A stretch of 64,000 bases of DNA from positions 62,001 to 126,000 of the forward strand of contig JBKBII010000009.1 in the NCBI GenBank assembly GCA_046299415.1. Direction: 5' to 3'. Shown here piece after piece: positions 1-9,222 of the stretch; within the stretch, counting starts at the first letter, position 1; each line of letters begins with the position of its first letter. Under the pieces are notes generated by a model. The model was not told the DNA's origin, ran no database searches, and worked only from the letters and a program-made list of their open reading frames with translations. This DNA comes from JBKBII01 sp046299415. GTDB taxonomy: Bacteria > Pseudomonadota > Gammaproteobacteria > Ectothiorhodospirales > Ectothiorhodospiraceae. The position numbers were made by a program, and so were the translations under genes.

Positions 1-111
1 GGTGTGGCGCAGATGCTGTTTCTGGAGTCGGATGAGGTGTGTGAGACCTCGTACGGCGACCGCGCAGGAAAATACATGGGGCAGACCGGCGTGACCCTGC
101 CGCGCGCGTAG
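1..111 (+). CDS. dcd: dCTP deaminase, C-terminal fragment (5' end outside window)
   Basis: The first 36 codons of the window are open from base 1 and end at TAG. The peptide reads through QMLFLESDEVCETSYGDR and ends with KYMGQTGVTLPRA. This matches the conserved C-terminal tail of Dcd, where a GQxGVTLP segment closes over the active site. Dcd deaminates dCTP to dUTP in the cytoplasm as a step in thymidylate synthesis. Only the tail is present, so the catalytic glutamate and the start cannot be examined. The assignment rests on recognising this tail, which is very characteristic of the family. Confidence 0.88.
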   Translation, partial: GVAQMLFLESDEVCETSYGDRAGKYMGQTGVTLPRA

Positions 112-332
112 CGGCCGGCTCAGGTCAGCTGGCTCAATGTACAAGCGATCGGAAAACTCGATCGACATAGCGGGTTCAGTCGCTGTGCGAAGCTGGTTGA
201 GTTCGCGCTCGCAAAAGATTTGCCTCTCGTCAGCTACGGCTCTGCGCGCACGACTGGGCGACGGGAGCCTCGTGCGTGCCACGTGGGCGGCGTCGGTGCT
301 GGTCATCCTCGTGTGGGTGCAGCGCGGGTCCG

Positions 333-725
333 CTATTGTGTGCGAAAAAGCTCGGCCTCACCGCTGATCACGGCGACGGAACGATCGCCAGTTGCGGGCG
401 TCGTCCGATAGCGATAACGCGTGTCGACGGTTAGGGCCGAGAGCCGGTCACCGTCGCTTACCGGGACAAAGCCGGTGGCGGGCGACAAAATGACGCGATC
501 GGGCGCGGACGGCCCGGTCTCCGCCTGATCGTTGTTGCCCGATGAGCAGCCGCTCAGGAGTGCGAGACTCGTGACGGCGACAAACAACAACCCCGAAATA
601 GCGCCTGTCATGTCGTTCGACGACGTTTGGCGACCCAAACGACGGCATAGGCCGAATGCAAGACGGTCGCTCCAGCGGCTCTGTGTCGTCGGGCGACGGC
701 TGTGAGCGGGTGACGGCGTGTTCAT
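333..725 (-). CDS. small predicted lipoprotein
   Basis: This is a 130-residue ORF whose ATG overlaps the stop of the large upstream gene by one base (TGATG), so the two are probably translationally coupled. A hydrophobic stretch at about residues 43-59 ends in a lipobox, LLSGC, followed by SSGNNDQ, the usual look of a lipoprotein signal peptide with a Ser/Gly/Asn tether. The real start may be the internal ATG at residue 39 (MTGAISGLLFVAV), which would give a normal-length signal peptide. The mature part is about 70 residues with no domain I recognise. It is probably an envelope-anchored partner of the large secreted protein, an inference from the coupling alone. Confidence 0.6.
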   Translation of the reverse strand: MNTPSPAHSRRPTTQSRWSDRLAFGLCRRLGRQTSSNDMTGAISGLLFVAVTSLALLSGCSSGNNDQAETGPSAPDRVILSPATGFVPVSDGDRLSALTVDTRYRYRTTPATGDRSVAVISGEAELFRTQ

Positions 726-3700
726 CAGAATCGCACCTCGCGCGTGTTCGGAACGTCGAACTCCAGAGTATCCGGGTCGGTGTGAGTATTCAGGCGCCCT
801 CGCGTACCGGCTGGCAAGCCTAGATCAGGATCGCTCAAGCGAAACTCGGTTCCTGCTGAGGTCCGTAATTGACCGAACAATCGGCCGTCGAGGGTCAAAC
901 GAAGTGTGCCGATGGCTCGGTTGTCTTGAGTGATCACGAGCTCGAGTTCGCCCCTGTCGGTGTATCGCAGTTCTACGTTGACCGTCAGGGGAAAGAGGAT
1001 CGTCGAGGCCACGCCGTCGGAACCTATACGTGAGACTCGGAAACCGTCCGCTGCGATCTCGATGGTCATTAGGCTCGGGTCTTGTGACTCAGGCGCTGCT
1101 ATGACGATCAACAGGCCGCTATCGACCGTATCGACGGCGTAGCCCAGAGCTGTCGAGCCGGAGTCCGATGAGGGATTCAGTTTGATGCCGCCGATTGATG
1201 CACCGTTGCGGCGATCTGCGAAGTCGACTTGGACGCCGTTGGTCACCGAAAGCTGGATCTCGGTGTCACTGTCGATTGATGTGCGCCGTCCGCGGCTGCC
1301 ATCATTCGTTGGAACACAGATTGAGCAGCGGCTTTCGCCGGGAGCAGGTCGATCGAGATTTCCGATCGGTGCGTCATCGGGGAGCGGGCCGAAAGTGAAT
1401 TCTGACCCAGCGGATGGCGGAGGGTCCTGAGCCGGTGGGTCCTGAGCCGGTGGGTCCTGAGCCGGCGGGTCTTGAGCTGGCGGGTCTTGAGCTGGCGGGT
1501 CTTGAGCTGGCGGGTCTTGAGCTGGCGGGTCTTGAGCTGGCGGGTCTTGAGCTGGTGGGTCTTGAGCTGGCGGGTCTTGAGCTGGCGGGTCTTGAGCTGG
1601 CGGGTCTTGAGCTGGCGGGTCTTGAGCTGGCGGGTCTTGAGCTGGCGGGTCCTGGTTGACACAGATTGAGTCCCGTGTACCTTCGCCCAGGCACACCCAG
1701 CGCCGTGGATCGTTGACGTCGGGTTGCCATTCTCCGCTCGCGCAGGCGTCAACCGAGGTGTCCGGCGGGATCGTGCTGTTGGCGGCGGGGCCACATTGTC
1801 CAGCGATGATGCCTGGCAACTCGACACGGTCGATGCGAAAGTTCTTGTGGCCTTCGAACGGGAGGCGTTTGGCTTCGACGCCGTCACCGTAGAAGACTAC
1901 GTCGCCGGAGTCGGAGACGATGTCGATCTCGCCGCCTGCGGCCAGACTGGCGGGCAGTCTCGCGAAGGCTTCTGGCGATGCCGCAAAATTGGGCGGGGTG
2001 AACCCGGCCAGTGACACGGGACGCTCGTAAAGCTCGATGGCGCGTCCGTCGCTTTCTGTGAGCCCACTCCATGTGAACAGCCGGAAATCGAGTGGCGCGA
2101 CTCCCGTAGCGCTGGCAGAGGGTCCCGCGAGAATGACGTAGTTTCCGTCGTCCAGGCGTTCCAACGAGCGGATGCCGCGGCCGCCGAGATCGAGCCGGAT
2201 CGGAGTCCCAAAGTTTGCCTGTCCCGGTTCACCGCCGTCGTCGGCCGTGGCCAGCGCTTGATAGTTCAGCACAGGAATGATCAACGCATGGGTGCGTCCG
2301 GTCACGTCGTTCGGTTGGACGGCCGGTTCTCCCGGCGCCGCGACGAGTGGCGCACGAAAACCGAACCACGCGGCGGCATCGTTGGGTGCAAGCGTCAGTC
2401 CCTCGATCGAGAAGCCGCTGCGATTGGGGTTTTCGGGCGCCTGGCGGACATCGGGATCGCCGCCGTTCGACGAGGCGACCAGTCCAAAATAGTCAGGAGT
2501 CAGGCCGTGTGAATCGGTCGCGTCCCAGAGGCGCAGGTCTTCGCGCAGCCAGCGGTAAAAACCGATCACGTCGAGTTGGGGCGGCTGATCTGGAGCGGTG
2601 CTCTCGGTGAGATCCATGGCAAAGAAGCGCCAGCGATCGGGCCGGGTGCGTCCGTTGCCGTTGTTCGAGTGCGAGCCGGTGACGAAGATACGATCGCCCA
2701 GCCGTGTGGTGGCCTCGTAATCGACCTCGCCATCGACGTTGCAGCCGGCGACGCCGGTGGCACGGGAATCGCTGCAATGGCTGGAGTCGAACAGATCCAG
2801 GGCCGCGTCGACGTCGAGACGAAAGCGTGGCGGTGACGAGCGCGAGATATCGTGTAGCTGGATGGCGTTGGTCAGGCGCGGGGTCTGGCGAAAATCGCCT
2901 TCGTCGTCGAACACGAGGACTTGTCCGTCGCCAAGGGGGACGACCGCCGAGGCGTCGGCGCGGCCACTAAAGAAGCGGGTGTCGGCGTTGGCAGCGGTCG
3001 GTTGCAGCGCCGCGAAGGCAATGATCTCGGTCGTTTCCCGCTGCTGGTCGTCGCGCACGCGCAGGGTGAGGTTGCTGAAGCCGACGCCGCGCGGCTGAAC
3101 CGTCACCCGGATTGCGTTGCCGATGCGCTCGATGTCGACGTCCTGCGTGGCATCGAGGACGGCCGGGTTGGCGCTTTCGATGGTCAGTTCCAGATCCGGC
3201 GTTGGGTCGATCGGCGAGGACAGCTCGAAGCGAAAGCCCTCGGTGGCCCAGAAATGGTGGGCATCGCCCACGACGGAAGAGAAAGCCTGCTCGAGGCCGA
3301 TGAAGTTCTCGGCCAGACCGTCGATTCGGGGAGCGTTGGCCACGCTGATCACGAAGGTGCCCGTCTGGGTGCCTGAGCGCGGCTCGCCGTCGGCGTCGAA
3401 CAGTCGGATCGACACGGTGGTCGTCGAACGCAACAAAAGCCCGTCGGCAGGGAACTCAGGATCGGTCGCGCTCGGCGGGGTGCCATCGGTCGTGTAGCGC
3501 GCGATGAGCCCTTCTGGGATGTCGTTGACCGTGAGCGTGATGGGGGCGTCGAATACACCCGGTGGTACGGACCACGCGAGTGATTGATTCAGCGACACCG
3601 AGTCGACCCACAACACGGTGTCCGCGTTGCTGGAGCGGTCGCGCGCGCGCAGCGAGAACAGGACGCCTCTGGCCTCTTCGGCGTCGAGCTCGGCGGCATC

Positions 3701-4855
3701 GCGGCGCGTGCCTTCGATCACCAGCCAGGTATCGGCGTCGCCGTTGACCGGGCGGTCGTCTTGGGAATCCAGCGTCTCAATCGATGGGCCCGTGCAATCG
3801 GCGGTCGAGTGGTAGCTCAGGTTGAGCCGGATCGCGAGTTGATCCTGCGGTGTCGGGCTGCGGGCGAACACCGAGGGCGTGGCATCGCGACCGGGTACAA
3901 GCGGAATGCAGCGATCGATGCGGTTATCGCCGAAACCGTCGGTCAGGTCGCGGAACTCCACCACATTGGGCCGTGAGAGTGCGTCGGCGATGGCGCGGAT
4001 GCGCAATGGCTGCTGCGCTGCCCGGTCGGGAATGGCCCAGCTCGTCGTCGCGCCGGCCGGCTCAATGAACGCCTGGTTGCGAGACCGCAGGGCGGCTTGA
4101 AGATCCCCGTTCTCGACTGCGAGCGGGTTGGCACCCTGACGAAGCTCGATCGGGCCGAACCAGATGCGCTGCGTCGCGGTCGGCGCACGCGCGCGGACGC
4201 TGAAGCGCACGACCTCGGCGCCGGTTGGAAAGGCCGTGATCCGGAACGGGCCGGACGTGCCGTGGGTCGCCGCGTTGACGTCGTGCCAGCGATTGGGCGC
4301 GAGAGCGGCCGCGGCAAAGCGGACGTCGTAATCGTTGTTGAAGTTGGTTCCGCTGAGTCGATGATCGGTGCGGCCCTGGGCGACGTCCGCGCGGCAGTCC
4401 TCGAGGGAGGCGTAGAAATTCGGATTGACACGAATTCGAAGGTTGTCATTGACCGGTGCGGCGTCGTGCCGCAGGCGCAAGGTCCATTCGAGAGGCTCGC
4501 TGGCATCGAACACGATGCACTGGTCGATCCGTTGATCGCCGAATCCGTCCGAAATCGGATCGAAGTACAGCACGAAGCCGGGCCTGCCGGATTCGCGTTC
4601 GGCTGCGTCGAAGGCGAAAGGAACGGTTTCGAGGACGGCTCGGCGCTCGCCCGCGAGCAGGGTTGTCCAGCCGGGAAGCGATTGGCCGTTGCTGAACGTG
4701 GCCCGGACCAGATCGAAGCCGTTGATCGCATCGTCGGCGCGCGAACTGGTGCCAACGGCCACGGCGACAACGAGGCCCATTAGAATCGCGTTCGTCGACG
4801 CGCGGAAGTGCGGTTGTGTGCTGTCCGATCTGAGTCTGAGAGGGTGTTGTCTCAC
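725..4855 (-). CDS. large secreted multidomain protein with DPPAQ repeat linker
   Basis: From the GTG at 4855, which has an AGGTCGAG just upstream, the product is about 1376 residues. The frame stays open to 5044, but that extension looks non-coding and would bury the signal peptide; an ATG at 4780 is another candidate. A hydrophobic segment (MGLVVAVAVG) ending SSRADD looks like a signal peptide. The N-terminal half has two similar modules containing GFGD(Q/N)RIDQCI/RCI, an internal duplication. A segment YTTDGTPPSATDPEF resembles the chitobiase C-terminal/Fn3-like domain. Next come Ig-like stretches and a region with repeated aromatic and DGxxV patterns that could be propeller-like. A Cys-containing segment then leads into about 15 DPPAQ repeats, followed by a C-terminal beta-rich domain of about 220 residues. 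I do not recognise an enzyme. It is likely extracellular, coupled to the lipoprotein downstream. Confidence 0.75.
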   Translation of the reverse strand: MRQHPLRLRSDSTQPHFRASTNAILMGLVVAVAVGTSSRADDAINGFDLVRATFSNGQSLPGWTTLLAGERRAVLETVPFAFDAAERESGRPGFVLYFDPISDGFGDQRIDQCIVFDASEPLEWTLRLRHDAAPVNDNLRIRVNPNFYASLEDCRADVAQGRTDHRLSGTNFNNDYDVRFAAAALAPNRWHDVNAATHGTSGPFRITAFPTGAEVVRFSVRARAPTATQRIWFGPIELRQGANPLAVENGDLQAALRSRNQAFIEPAGATTSWAIPDRAAQQPLRIRAIADALSRPNVVEFRDLTDGFGDNRIDRCIPLVPGRDATPSVFARSPTPQDQLAIRLNLSYHSTADCTGPSIETLDSQDDRPVNGDADTWLVIEGTRRDAAELDAEEARGVLFSLRARDRSSNADTVLWVDSVSLNQSLAWSVPPGVFDAPITLTVNDIPEGLIARYTTDGTPPSATDPEFPADGLLLRSTTTVSIRLFDADGEPRSGTQTGTFVISVANAPRIDGLAENFIGLEQAFSSVVGDAHHFWATEGFRFELSSPIDPTPDLELTIESANPAVLDATQDVDIERIGNAIRVTVQPRGVGFSNLTLRVRDDQQRETTEIIAFAALQPTAANADTRFFSGRADASAVVPLGDGQVLVFDDEGDFRQTPRLTNAIQLHDISRSSPPRFRLDVDAALDLFDSSHCSDSRATGVAGCNVDGEVDYEATTRLGDRIFVTGSHSNNGNGRTRPDRWRFFAMDLTESTAPDQPPQLDVIGFYRWLREDLRLWDATDSHGLTPDYFGLVASSNGGDPDVRQAPENPNRSGFSIEGLTLAPNDAAAWFGFRAPLVAAPGEPAVQPNDVTGRTHALIIPVLNYQALATADDGGEPGQANFGTPIRLDLGGRGIRSLERLDDGNYVILAGPSASATGVAPLDFRLFTWSGLTESDGRAIELYERPVSLAGFTPPNFAASPEAFARLPASLAAGGEIDIVSDSGDVVFYGDGVEAKRLPFEGHKNFRIDRVELPGIIAGQCGPAANSTIPPDTSVDACASGEWQPDVNDPRRWVCLGEGTRDSICVNQDPPAQDPPAQDPPAQDPPAQDPPAQDPPAQDPPAQDPPAQDPPAQDPPAQDPPAQDPPAQDPPAQDPPAQDPPAQDPPPSAGSEFTFGPLPDDAPIGNLDRPAPGESRCSICVPTNDGSRGRRTSIDSDTEIQLSVTNGVQVDFADRRNGASIGGIKLNPSSDSGSTALGYAVDTVDSGLLIVIAAPESQDPSLMTIEIAADGFRVSRIGSDGVASTILFPLTVNVELRYTDRGELELVITQDNRAIGTLRLTLDGRLFGQLRTSAGTEFRLSDPDLGLPAGTRGRLNTHTDPDTLEFDVPNTREVRF
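1422..1655 (-). repeat. 15-bp in-frame tandem repeat encoding DPPAQ
   Basis: There are about 15.6 copies of a 15-base unit with the plus-strand core gggtcttgagctggc. The three copies at the low-coordinate edge use the variant gggtcctgagccggt or a close relative. The rest are almost identical, apart from one ctggtgggt variant near 1550. The unit is five codons, so copy-number change keeps the frame and only lengthens the Pro/Gln/Asp spacer between the body and the C-terminal domain of the secreted protein. The homogeneity suggests recent expansion. Confidence 0.95.
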
Positions 4856-5364
4856 GGAGCTCGACCTGTTGCCGCGGTCCTCGCTCTCGGCTCTGTGGCG
4901 CGCCTCGGTCGGGTTGCAGACGGGGATTGCCGTTGGGTCGCTCGCCACATCTTTAGAAGCACACGGCGTTTCCTGGGCGCGGATGGCGCTCGATCCGTGG
5001 TGACGTGGGCAAACGGCGATGCGCGAAAGCGGACGCGATGGCATGGGGCTTCCCAGCGTTTTTTGAACACTCGCCTATCGTGACAAGCGGGCGTGACAAA
5101 AACGTTTCAGTCATCGACCGGAGGGCGCTGGGTCGGGGAATACCGATTCAATCCGGTGTCAGTCGCGGAGGCCGAGAGACACCGCATGGACACCCGGTAA
5201 CGATTTGCGTGGCAAGCGTTAGAGATCGATCCGAGCGCATCGTAAAGCCCGTACTCGCTAGCGATTGGCCCCAAGGGTTATTCAACGCGTGATGTTTCCG
5301 CGCCCGCTCTGGATTTTGTTTCGTCGCTAAGCGCAATCATGCGCGCGAGGCGCCCACGGCGGTT
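4856..5364. other. intergenic region without recognisable gene
   Basis: About 500 bases lie between two minus-strand genes. The open frame of the large secreted protein continues through it to 5044, but the translation is Arg/Ser-rich without a pattern. No tRNA, repeat or clear terminator was seen. The promoter of the large gene should lie here. Confidence 0.5.
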
Positions 5365-6258
5365 CTAGTAAAGCAGGGCGACCATTTTCTTGCGGAATTC
5401 GGCGACTGCCGGATGACGGGCGCCAAGAATTTCGAAGGCGCTGAGCAAGCCCTGATGCCCCACGTTTTGACCGTCGTCATTTTTGTGCTGGCGATGGTCC
5501 CGCATCAGCCGGAGATAGATCGGCAGGGCTTCCGCGGCGCGATCCTGCGCCATCAGCGCGGTTGCCAGACGTTCCAGCGCCTCCGCCGAGGCCGCCGGGT
5601 TTTCAGCTTCCGATGCCAGTGCCGTGAGATCGGTTTCAGCGCCACTTTGTGCGGCAAAACGTGCTCGGGTTCGCAGGCGCTTCACGTGCTCTTGCTCGGT
5701 CAGCGCGATGGGTAAAGGCGCGAGTTGCTCAAGAGCCGCTTCCACTTGACCTGCGGCGAGTAGCGCTTCGGCCAGTTCGACTCGGATTTCGTCACGGTTT
5801 GGATCGAGTTCGAGCGCGCGCTGGAAGGCCGCGATGGCGTCTTGGTGGCGTTCTTCTTTGAGTGCGGTGCGGCCTTCAGCGCGAGGCGCGTCACTGGGAC
5901 GCTCAATGTGCGCATCGATTTTTGCGCGGATCGCGGATTCGGGCTGAACGCCCATGAATTGATCGACGACCTCACCATGGCGAAAAAACATTACTGTGGG
6001 CAATGAGCGCACACCGAATTGGGTGGCAAGCGCTTGTTCGGCGTCGGTATCGACCTTGGCGAGACGAAATGCCCCGGCATATTCATTCGCGAGGGCATGC
6101 AGCATCGGCATCAGCTGCCGACAAGGGCCACACCAGGCGGCCCAGAAATCGACGACGACCAGACGTTTGCGTGACGCCTCAATGACCGCGCTGGCGAAGC
6201 TTTGTGCGTTGACATCGATTTCGAAGGACGCTTCGTGAGCAACGTTGCCTGGGTTCAT
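5365..6258 (-). CDS. cnoX: thioredoxin-TPR co-chaperone (CnoX/YbbN family)
   Basis: The product has 297 residues. Residues ~12-115 are a thioredoxin fold with VVDFWAAWCGPCRQL (Cys43-Gly-Pro-Cys46), the VDTD strand and the cis-proline SLPTVMFF. The C-terminal ~180 residues are helical TPR-like repeats (for example HQDAIAAFQRALELDPNRDE), giving the length and architecture of CnoX/YbbN. Family members bind unfolded proteins under oxidative stress and pass them to GroEL/DnaK. E. coli CnoX has lost the first active-site cysteine, whereas this protein keeps CGPC, so it may also be redox-active, as in alphaproteobacterial members. The start is supported by TAGGAGAA six bases before the ATG. It appears monocistronic. 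Confidence 0.9.
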   Translation of the reverse strand: MNPGNVAHEASFEIDVNAQSFASAVIEASRKRLVVVDFWAAWCGPCRQLMPMLHALANEYAGAFRLAKVDTDAEQALATQFGVRSLPTVMFFRHGEVVDQFMGVQPESAIRAKIDAHIERPSDAPRAEGRTALKEERHQDAIAAFQRALELDPNRDEIRVELAEALLAAGQVEAALEQLAPLPIALTEQEHVKRLRTRARFAAQSGAETDLTALASEAENPAASAEALERLATALMAQDRAAEALPIYLRLMRDHRQHKNDDGQNVGHQGLLSAFEILGARHPAVAEFRKKMVALLY

Positions 6259-7007
6259 CGAGTTCTCCTATGCAGTTTTGACACAATTTTGACTGCGCCT
6301 GAAGGTGAATGGGGTCGCTCAGGACGGCGTTGAGTCCATCCGCGATGCAGGCTGCGGTACAAGCCGAGCGGCGTACGGGTTGGGCCGAGCAGAATATCCA
6401 TTTGAAACGAGCGCGCCATGCGTTGGCTTGACGTGCCCGCGCACGTTCGAAGGTTAACGTCGCCTCGGCAGTTGCCGTTTGACCACACTTGAGCCGGCCC
6501 TGACGTGTGGCGCCGGGGCCGGCGCTGTCGTGTATTTGAGTTCGGATCGAGAGTTATCACCGCATCTCGAACACTCGACCTTCGATGAGCCCTCACACCG
6601 TCGTCCGCCCGCCGGTTGGATGCGTACCTTGCTGATTGCAATCTTGAGGCACGGGGCCAAGATTCAAGGCTGGGTGTTGGCGTGGCGCACTGGCGGATCC
6701 TCGATCCCGATCGCGTGGTCAGCCGACGAAGCCATCGTGTGCTGTTGATGGCTGGGGCGATGCCGATTGGGGCGTGTTTGTGCGACGTGTGTCGTCACCG
6801 CGAAAGATGGACGGTCGTTTTTCTTGCGGATCGTTGGGCGCCGCGATACTCGCGTTCACGCAGGCTCTGCCCTAGTCTACGTGGGTTCGATACTCGCGCC
6901 ATGCGCGTGTCCCGGTTTTTTTAGGTCGCCACCCCGTGGCGACCCCGATCGGCAAATTTGATTGGCAAATTTGGCTGATCGTGCAGTAGAAGGACGCTTA
7001 ACTGCCC
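6259..7007. other. 750-bp intergenic region upstream of parE
   Basis: No ORF here has family-like sequence; the longest minus-strand frame (about 128 codons) is Arg/Ser-rich and patternless. The right end carries two dyads close to the parE start, annotated separately. Two direct copies of gatactcgcg occur near 6846 and 6889. The region should hold the divergent promoters for cnoX and parE. Confidence 0.5.
6924..6980. promoter_or_regulatory. two adjacent dyads upstream of parE
   Basis: Bases 6924-6944 are a perfect 7-bp inverted repeat, ggtcgcc-accccgt-ggcgacc. Immediately after it, 6947-6980 contains the direct repeat ggcaaattt (twice) framed by gatc at both ends, giving an imperfect palindrome. 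It ends 27 bases before the parE ATG. The placement fits an operator or a 5'-UTR structure; no factor can be named. No T-run follows, so a terminator is unlikely. Confidence 0.4.
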
Positions 7008-8936
7008 ATGACCTACAGTGCCGCTGATATCGAAGTTTTGGAAGGCCTTGATCCGGTGCGTAAACGCCCGGGGATGTATACGGACACGTCGCGGCCCAAT
7101 CATTTGGTCCAAGAGGTCGTCGATAACTCGGTCGACGAAGCGCTGGCGGGCCATGCCCAGCGGATCGTCGTGCGGCGTTTTCGTGATGGCTCGATCGAGG
7201 TCGAGGACGACGGACGGGGGATGCCAGTCGATCCGCATCCCCGTGATGGGCGCCCGGGTGTCGAGGTCATCCTCACGACGCTGCACGCCGGCGGCAAGTT
7301 TTCCGAAAAGAGCTACTCGTTTGCCGGCGGTTTGCATGGTGTCGGCGTGTCGGTCGTCAACGCCTTGTCGCGGCGTCTCGAGGTGGTGATTCGGCGCGAT
7401 GGCGTCGAATTTCGGCAAATCTTTGAGCATGGCGAGGTGGCAAGTCCTCTCGAACATGTTGGCCGTGTGGCGCGTCGCGCGACGGGGACACGGCTGCGCT
7501 TTTGGCCTGACCCAAAGTACTTCGACAGCCCGAATCTTGCGATGACGCGGCTCCGGCATCTGTTGCGGGCGAAGGCGGTGTTGTGTCCCGGACTCGAAAT
7601 GGTGCTCGAGGATGAGGTCGCCGACGAAAATGTGACGTGGCGTTATGCGGGTGGCCTTGCCGATTATTTGACCGAGGCGGTGGGCGGTGCTTCGGTGGTG
7701 CCTAACCCGCCCCATTCTGGGACTCTGACCGGCGAGCGCGAGGCGGTCGACTGGGCAGTCGTCTGGCCCGCTGATGATGACGAGGATTCCTCACCGACGC
7801 CTGCCGACGCTGCGCTTGAATGGCCACAAGAGAGTTACGTCAACCTGATTCCAACGCCGGCCGGCGGCACGCACGTCAACGGCCTGCGAGCCGGTCTGAC
7901 TGAAGCCCTCAGAGAGTTCTGCGAGCTGCGCAACCTGTTGCCGCGAGGCGTGCGGGTGGCACCGGAGGACGTTTTCGATCGACTGGGTTATGTGTTGTCG
8001 TTGAAAACACGTGACCCGCAGTTCGCTGGGCAAACCAAGGAGCGGTTGTCCTCGCGCGAGGCCGTGGGTTTTATCTCGGGCGCTGTGCGTGACGCGTTTT
8101 CGTTGTGGCTGCACGCCGATCCGGAGCAGGGAGAGCGAATCGCTGCGACGGTCATCGCTCGGGCTCAGCATCGACTGCGAGCTGCGCGCAAGGTGGTGCG
8201 AAAAAAGATTACGGCGGGCCCAACCTTGCCTGGCAAGCTTGCGGACTGCACGAGTCAGGATCCGTCGAGAAGTGAGCTGTTTCTGGTGGAGGGCGACTCG
8301 GCGGGCGGTTCAGCAAAACAGGCGCGCGATCGTGAGACTCAGGCGATCCTGCCGTTGCGCGGCAAGATTCTTAATAGCTGGGAGGTGGCGTCCGATCAGG
8401 TGTTGGCGTCGCAGGAAATTCACGATATCGCCGTGGCTTTGGGGGTTGATCCCGGCTCGAACGGGACGGTGGACCTGACGGGGCTGCGTTATGGCAAGGT
8501 CTGTATTCTGGCGGATGCGGACTCCGATGGCTTGCATATCGCGACGCTGTTGACCGCCTTGTTCTTGAGGCATTTTCCGTCGTTGGTGGATGCCGGGCAT
8601 GTGTTCGTTGCGATGCCACCGCTGTATCGAATCGATCAGGGTCAGGCCGTGTATTACGCACTCGACGAAGCTGAGCGTGACGGCATCCTTGATCGCATTC
8701 GTGCGGAAAAAAAGCGTGGCACGGTGCAGGTGACCCGATTCAAGGGTCTGGGCGAAATGAATCCGAAGCAGTTGCGTGAAACGACTTTGGCGCCCGAGAC
8801 GCGTCGTCTGGTGCAGCTCGTGCGCGGTGCGGAGGATCCTCACGAAGTGTTCGACCGGTTGCTCGCTCGCCGTCGCTCGGCTGATCGCCGTGTGTGGCTG
8901 GAGACCTCGGGGCATTTGGCTGCGGTCATCGACTGA
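7008..8936 (+). CDS. parE: DNA topoisomerase IV subunit B
   Basis: The product has 642 residues, the usual ParE length. The ATPase (GHKL) domain is near the N-terminus, with DNSVDEALAGHAQRI, DDGRGMPVD and GGLHGVGVSVVNALS. The transducer domain follows, then the TOPRIM domain with EGDSAGGSAKQARDRETQAI, PLRGKILN and the metal-binding DADSDG. The short C-terminus and the absence of a GyrB-type insertion favour ParE over GyrB. With ParC (6.4 kb downstream, same strand) it forms the cytoplasmic A2B2 enzyme that decatenates daughter chromosomes. The gene begins with an ATG, and two dyads lie just upstream. Confidence 0.96.
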   Translation: MTYSAADIEVLEGLDPVRKRPGMYTDTSRPNHLVQEVVDNSVDEALAGHAQRIVVRRFRDGSIEVEDDGRGMPVDPHPRDGRPGVEVILTTLHAGGKFSEKSYSFAGGLHGVGVSVVNALSRRLEVVIRRDGVEFRQIFEHGEVASPLEHVGRVARRATGTRLRFWPDPKYFDSPNLAMTRLRHLLRAKAVLCPGLEMVLEDEVADENVTWRYAGGLADYLTEAVGGASVVPNPPHSGTLTGEREAVDWAVVWPADDDEDSSPTPADAALEWPQESYVNLIPTPAGGTHVNGLRAGLTEALREFCELRNLLPRGVRVAPEDVFDRLGYVLSLKTRDPQFAGQTKERLSSREAVGFISGAVRDAFSLWLHADPEQGERIAATVIARAQHRLRAARKVVRKKITAGPTLPGKLADCTSQDPSRSELFLVEGDSAGGSAKQARDRETQAILPLRGKILNSWEVASDQVLASQEIHDIAVALGVDPGSNGTVDLTGLRYGKVCILADADSDGLHIATLLTALFLRHFPSLVDAGHVFVAMPPLYRIDQGQAVYYALDEAERDGILDRIRAEKKRGTVQVTRFKGLGEMNPKQLRETTLAPETRRLVQLVRGAEDPHEVFDRLLARRRSADRRVWLETSGHLAAVID

Positions 8937-9222
8937 GGGTCGATGACTGAAGGTCGATAGGGGTCGGCTCGGCCGTGGGTCGATTTTGGTCTTGGCCTTT
9001 TGCGTCTTTCAAGGGGCGTCGCGCCGACTGGCTGCATTCGGAAAATGGATCATGTGGCACCAACGCCGCATCGTGAAACGTCGCTCAAAACAGTCCTGTG
9101 ACTGGATTTCGGGGCTCTTCGGCCGGCGGTACTCGACCGGTGACGCGAAATCGCAATAGGGTTGCGCTAGAGCGGAGACCGAGCCAATCAAGGCGCGCCG
9201 GGGCTGAATTCGCAACCTAACG

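Noticed and set aside
1422..1655. Possible CRISPR array at the short repeats
   Set aside because: Units are 15 bases with no spacers, in frame in a protein, and no cas gene is present.
1243..1887. Long open frames on both strands across the DPPAQ repeat region (Lys/Thr/Gln- and Ser/Arg-repeat peptides)
   Set aside because: The 15-bp tandem unit has no stop in several frames, so all are shadows of the same repeat. Only the frame continuous with the large secreted protein fits.
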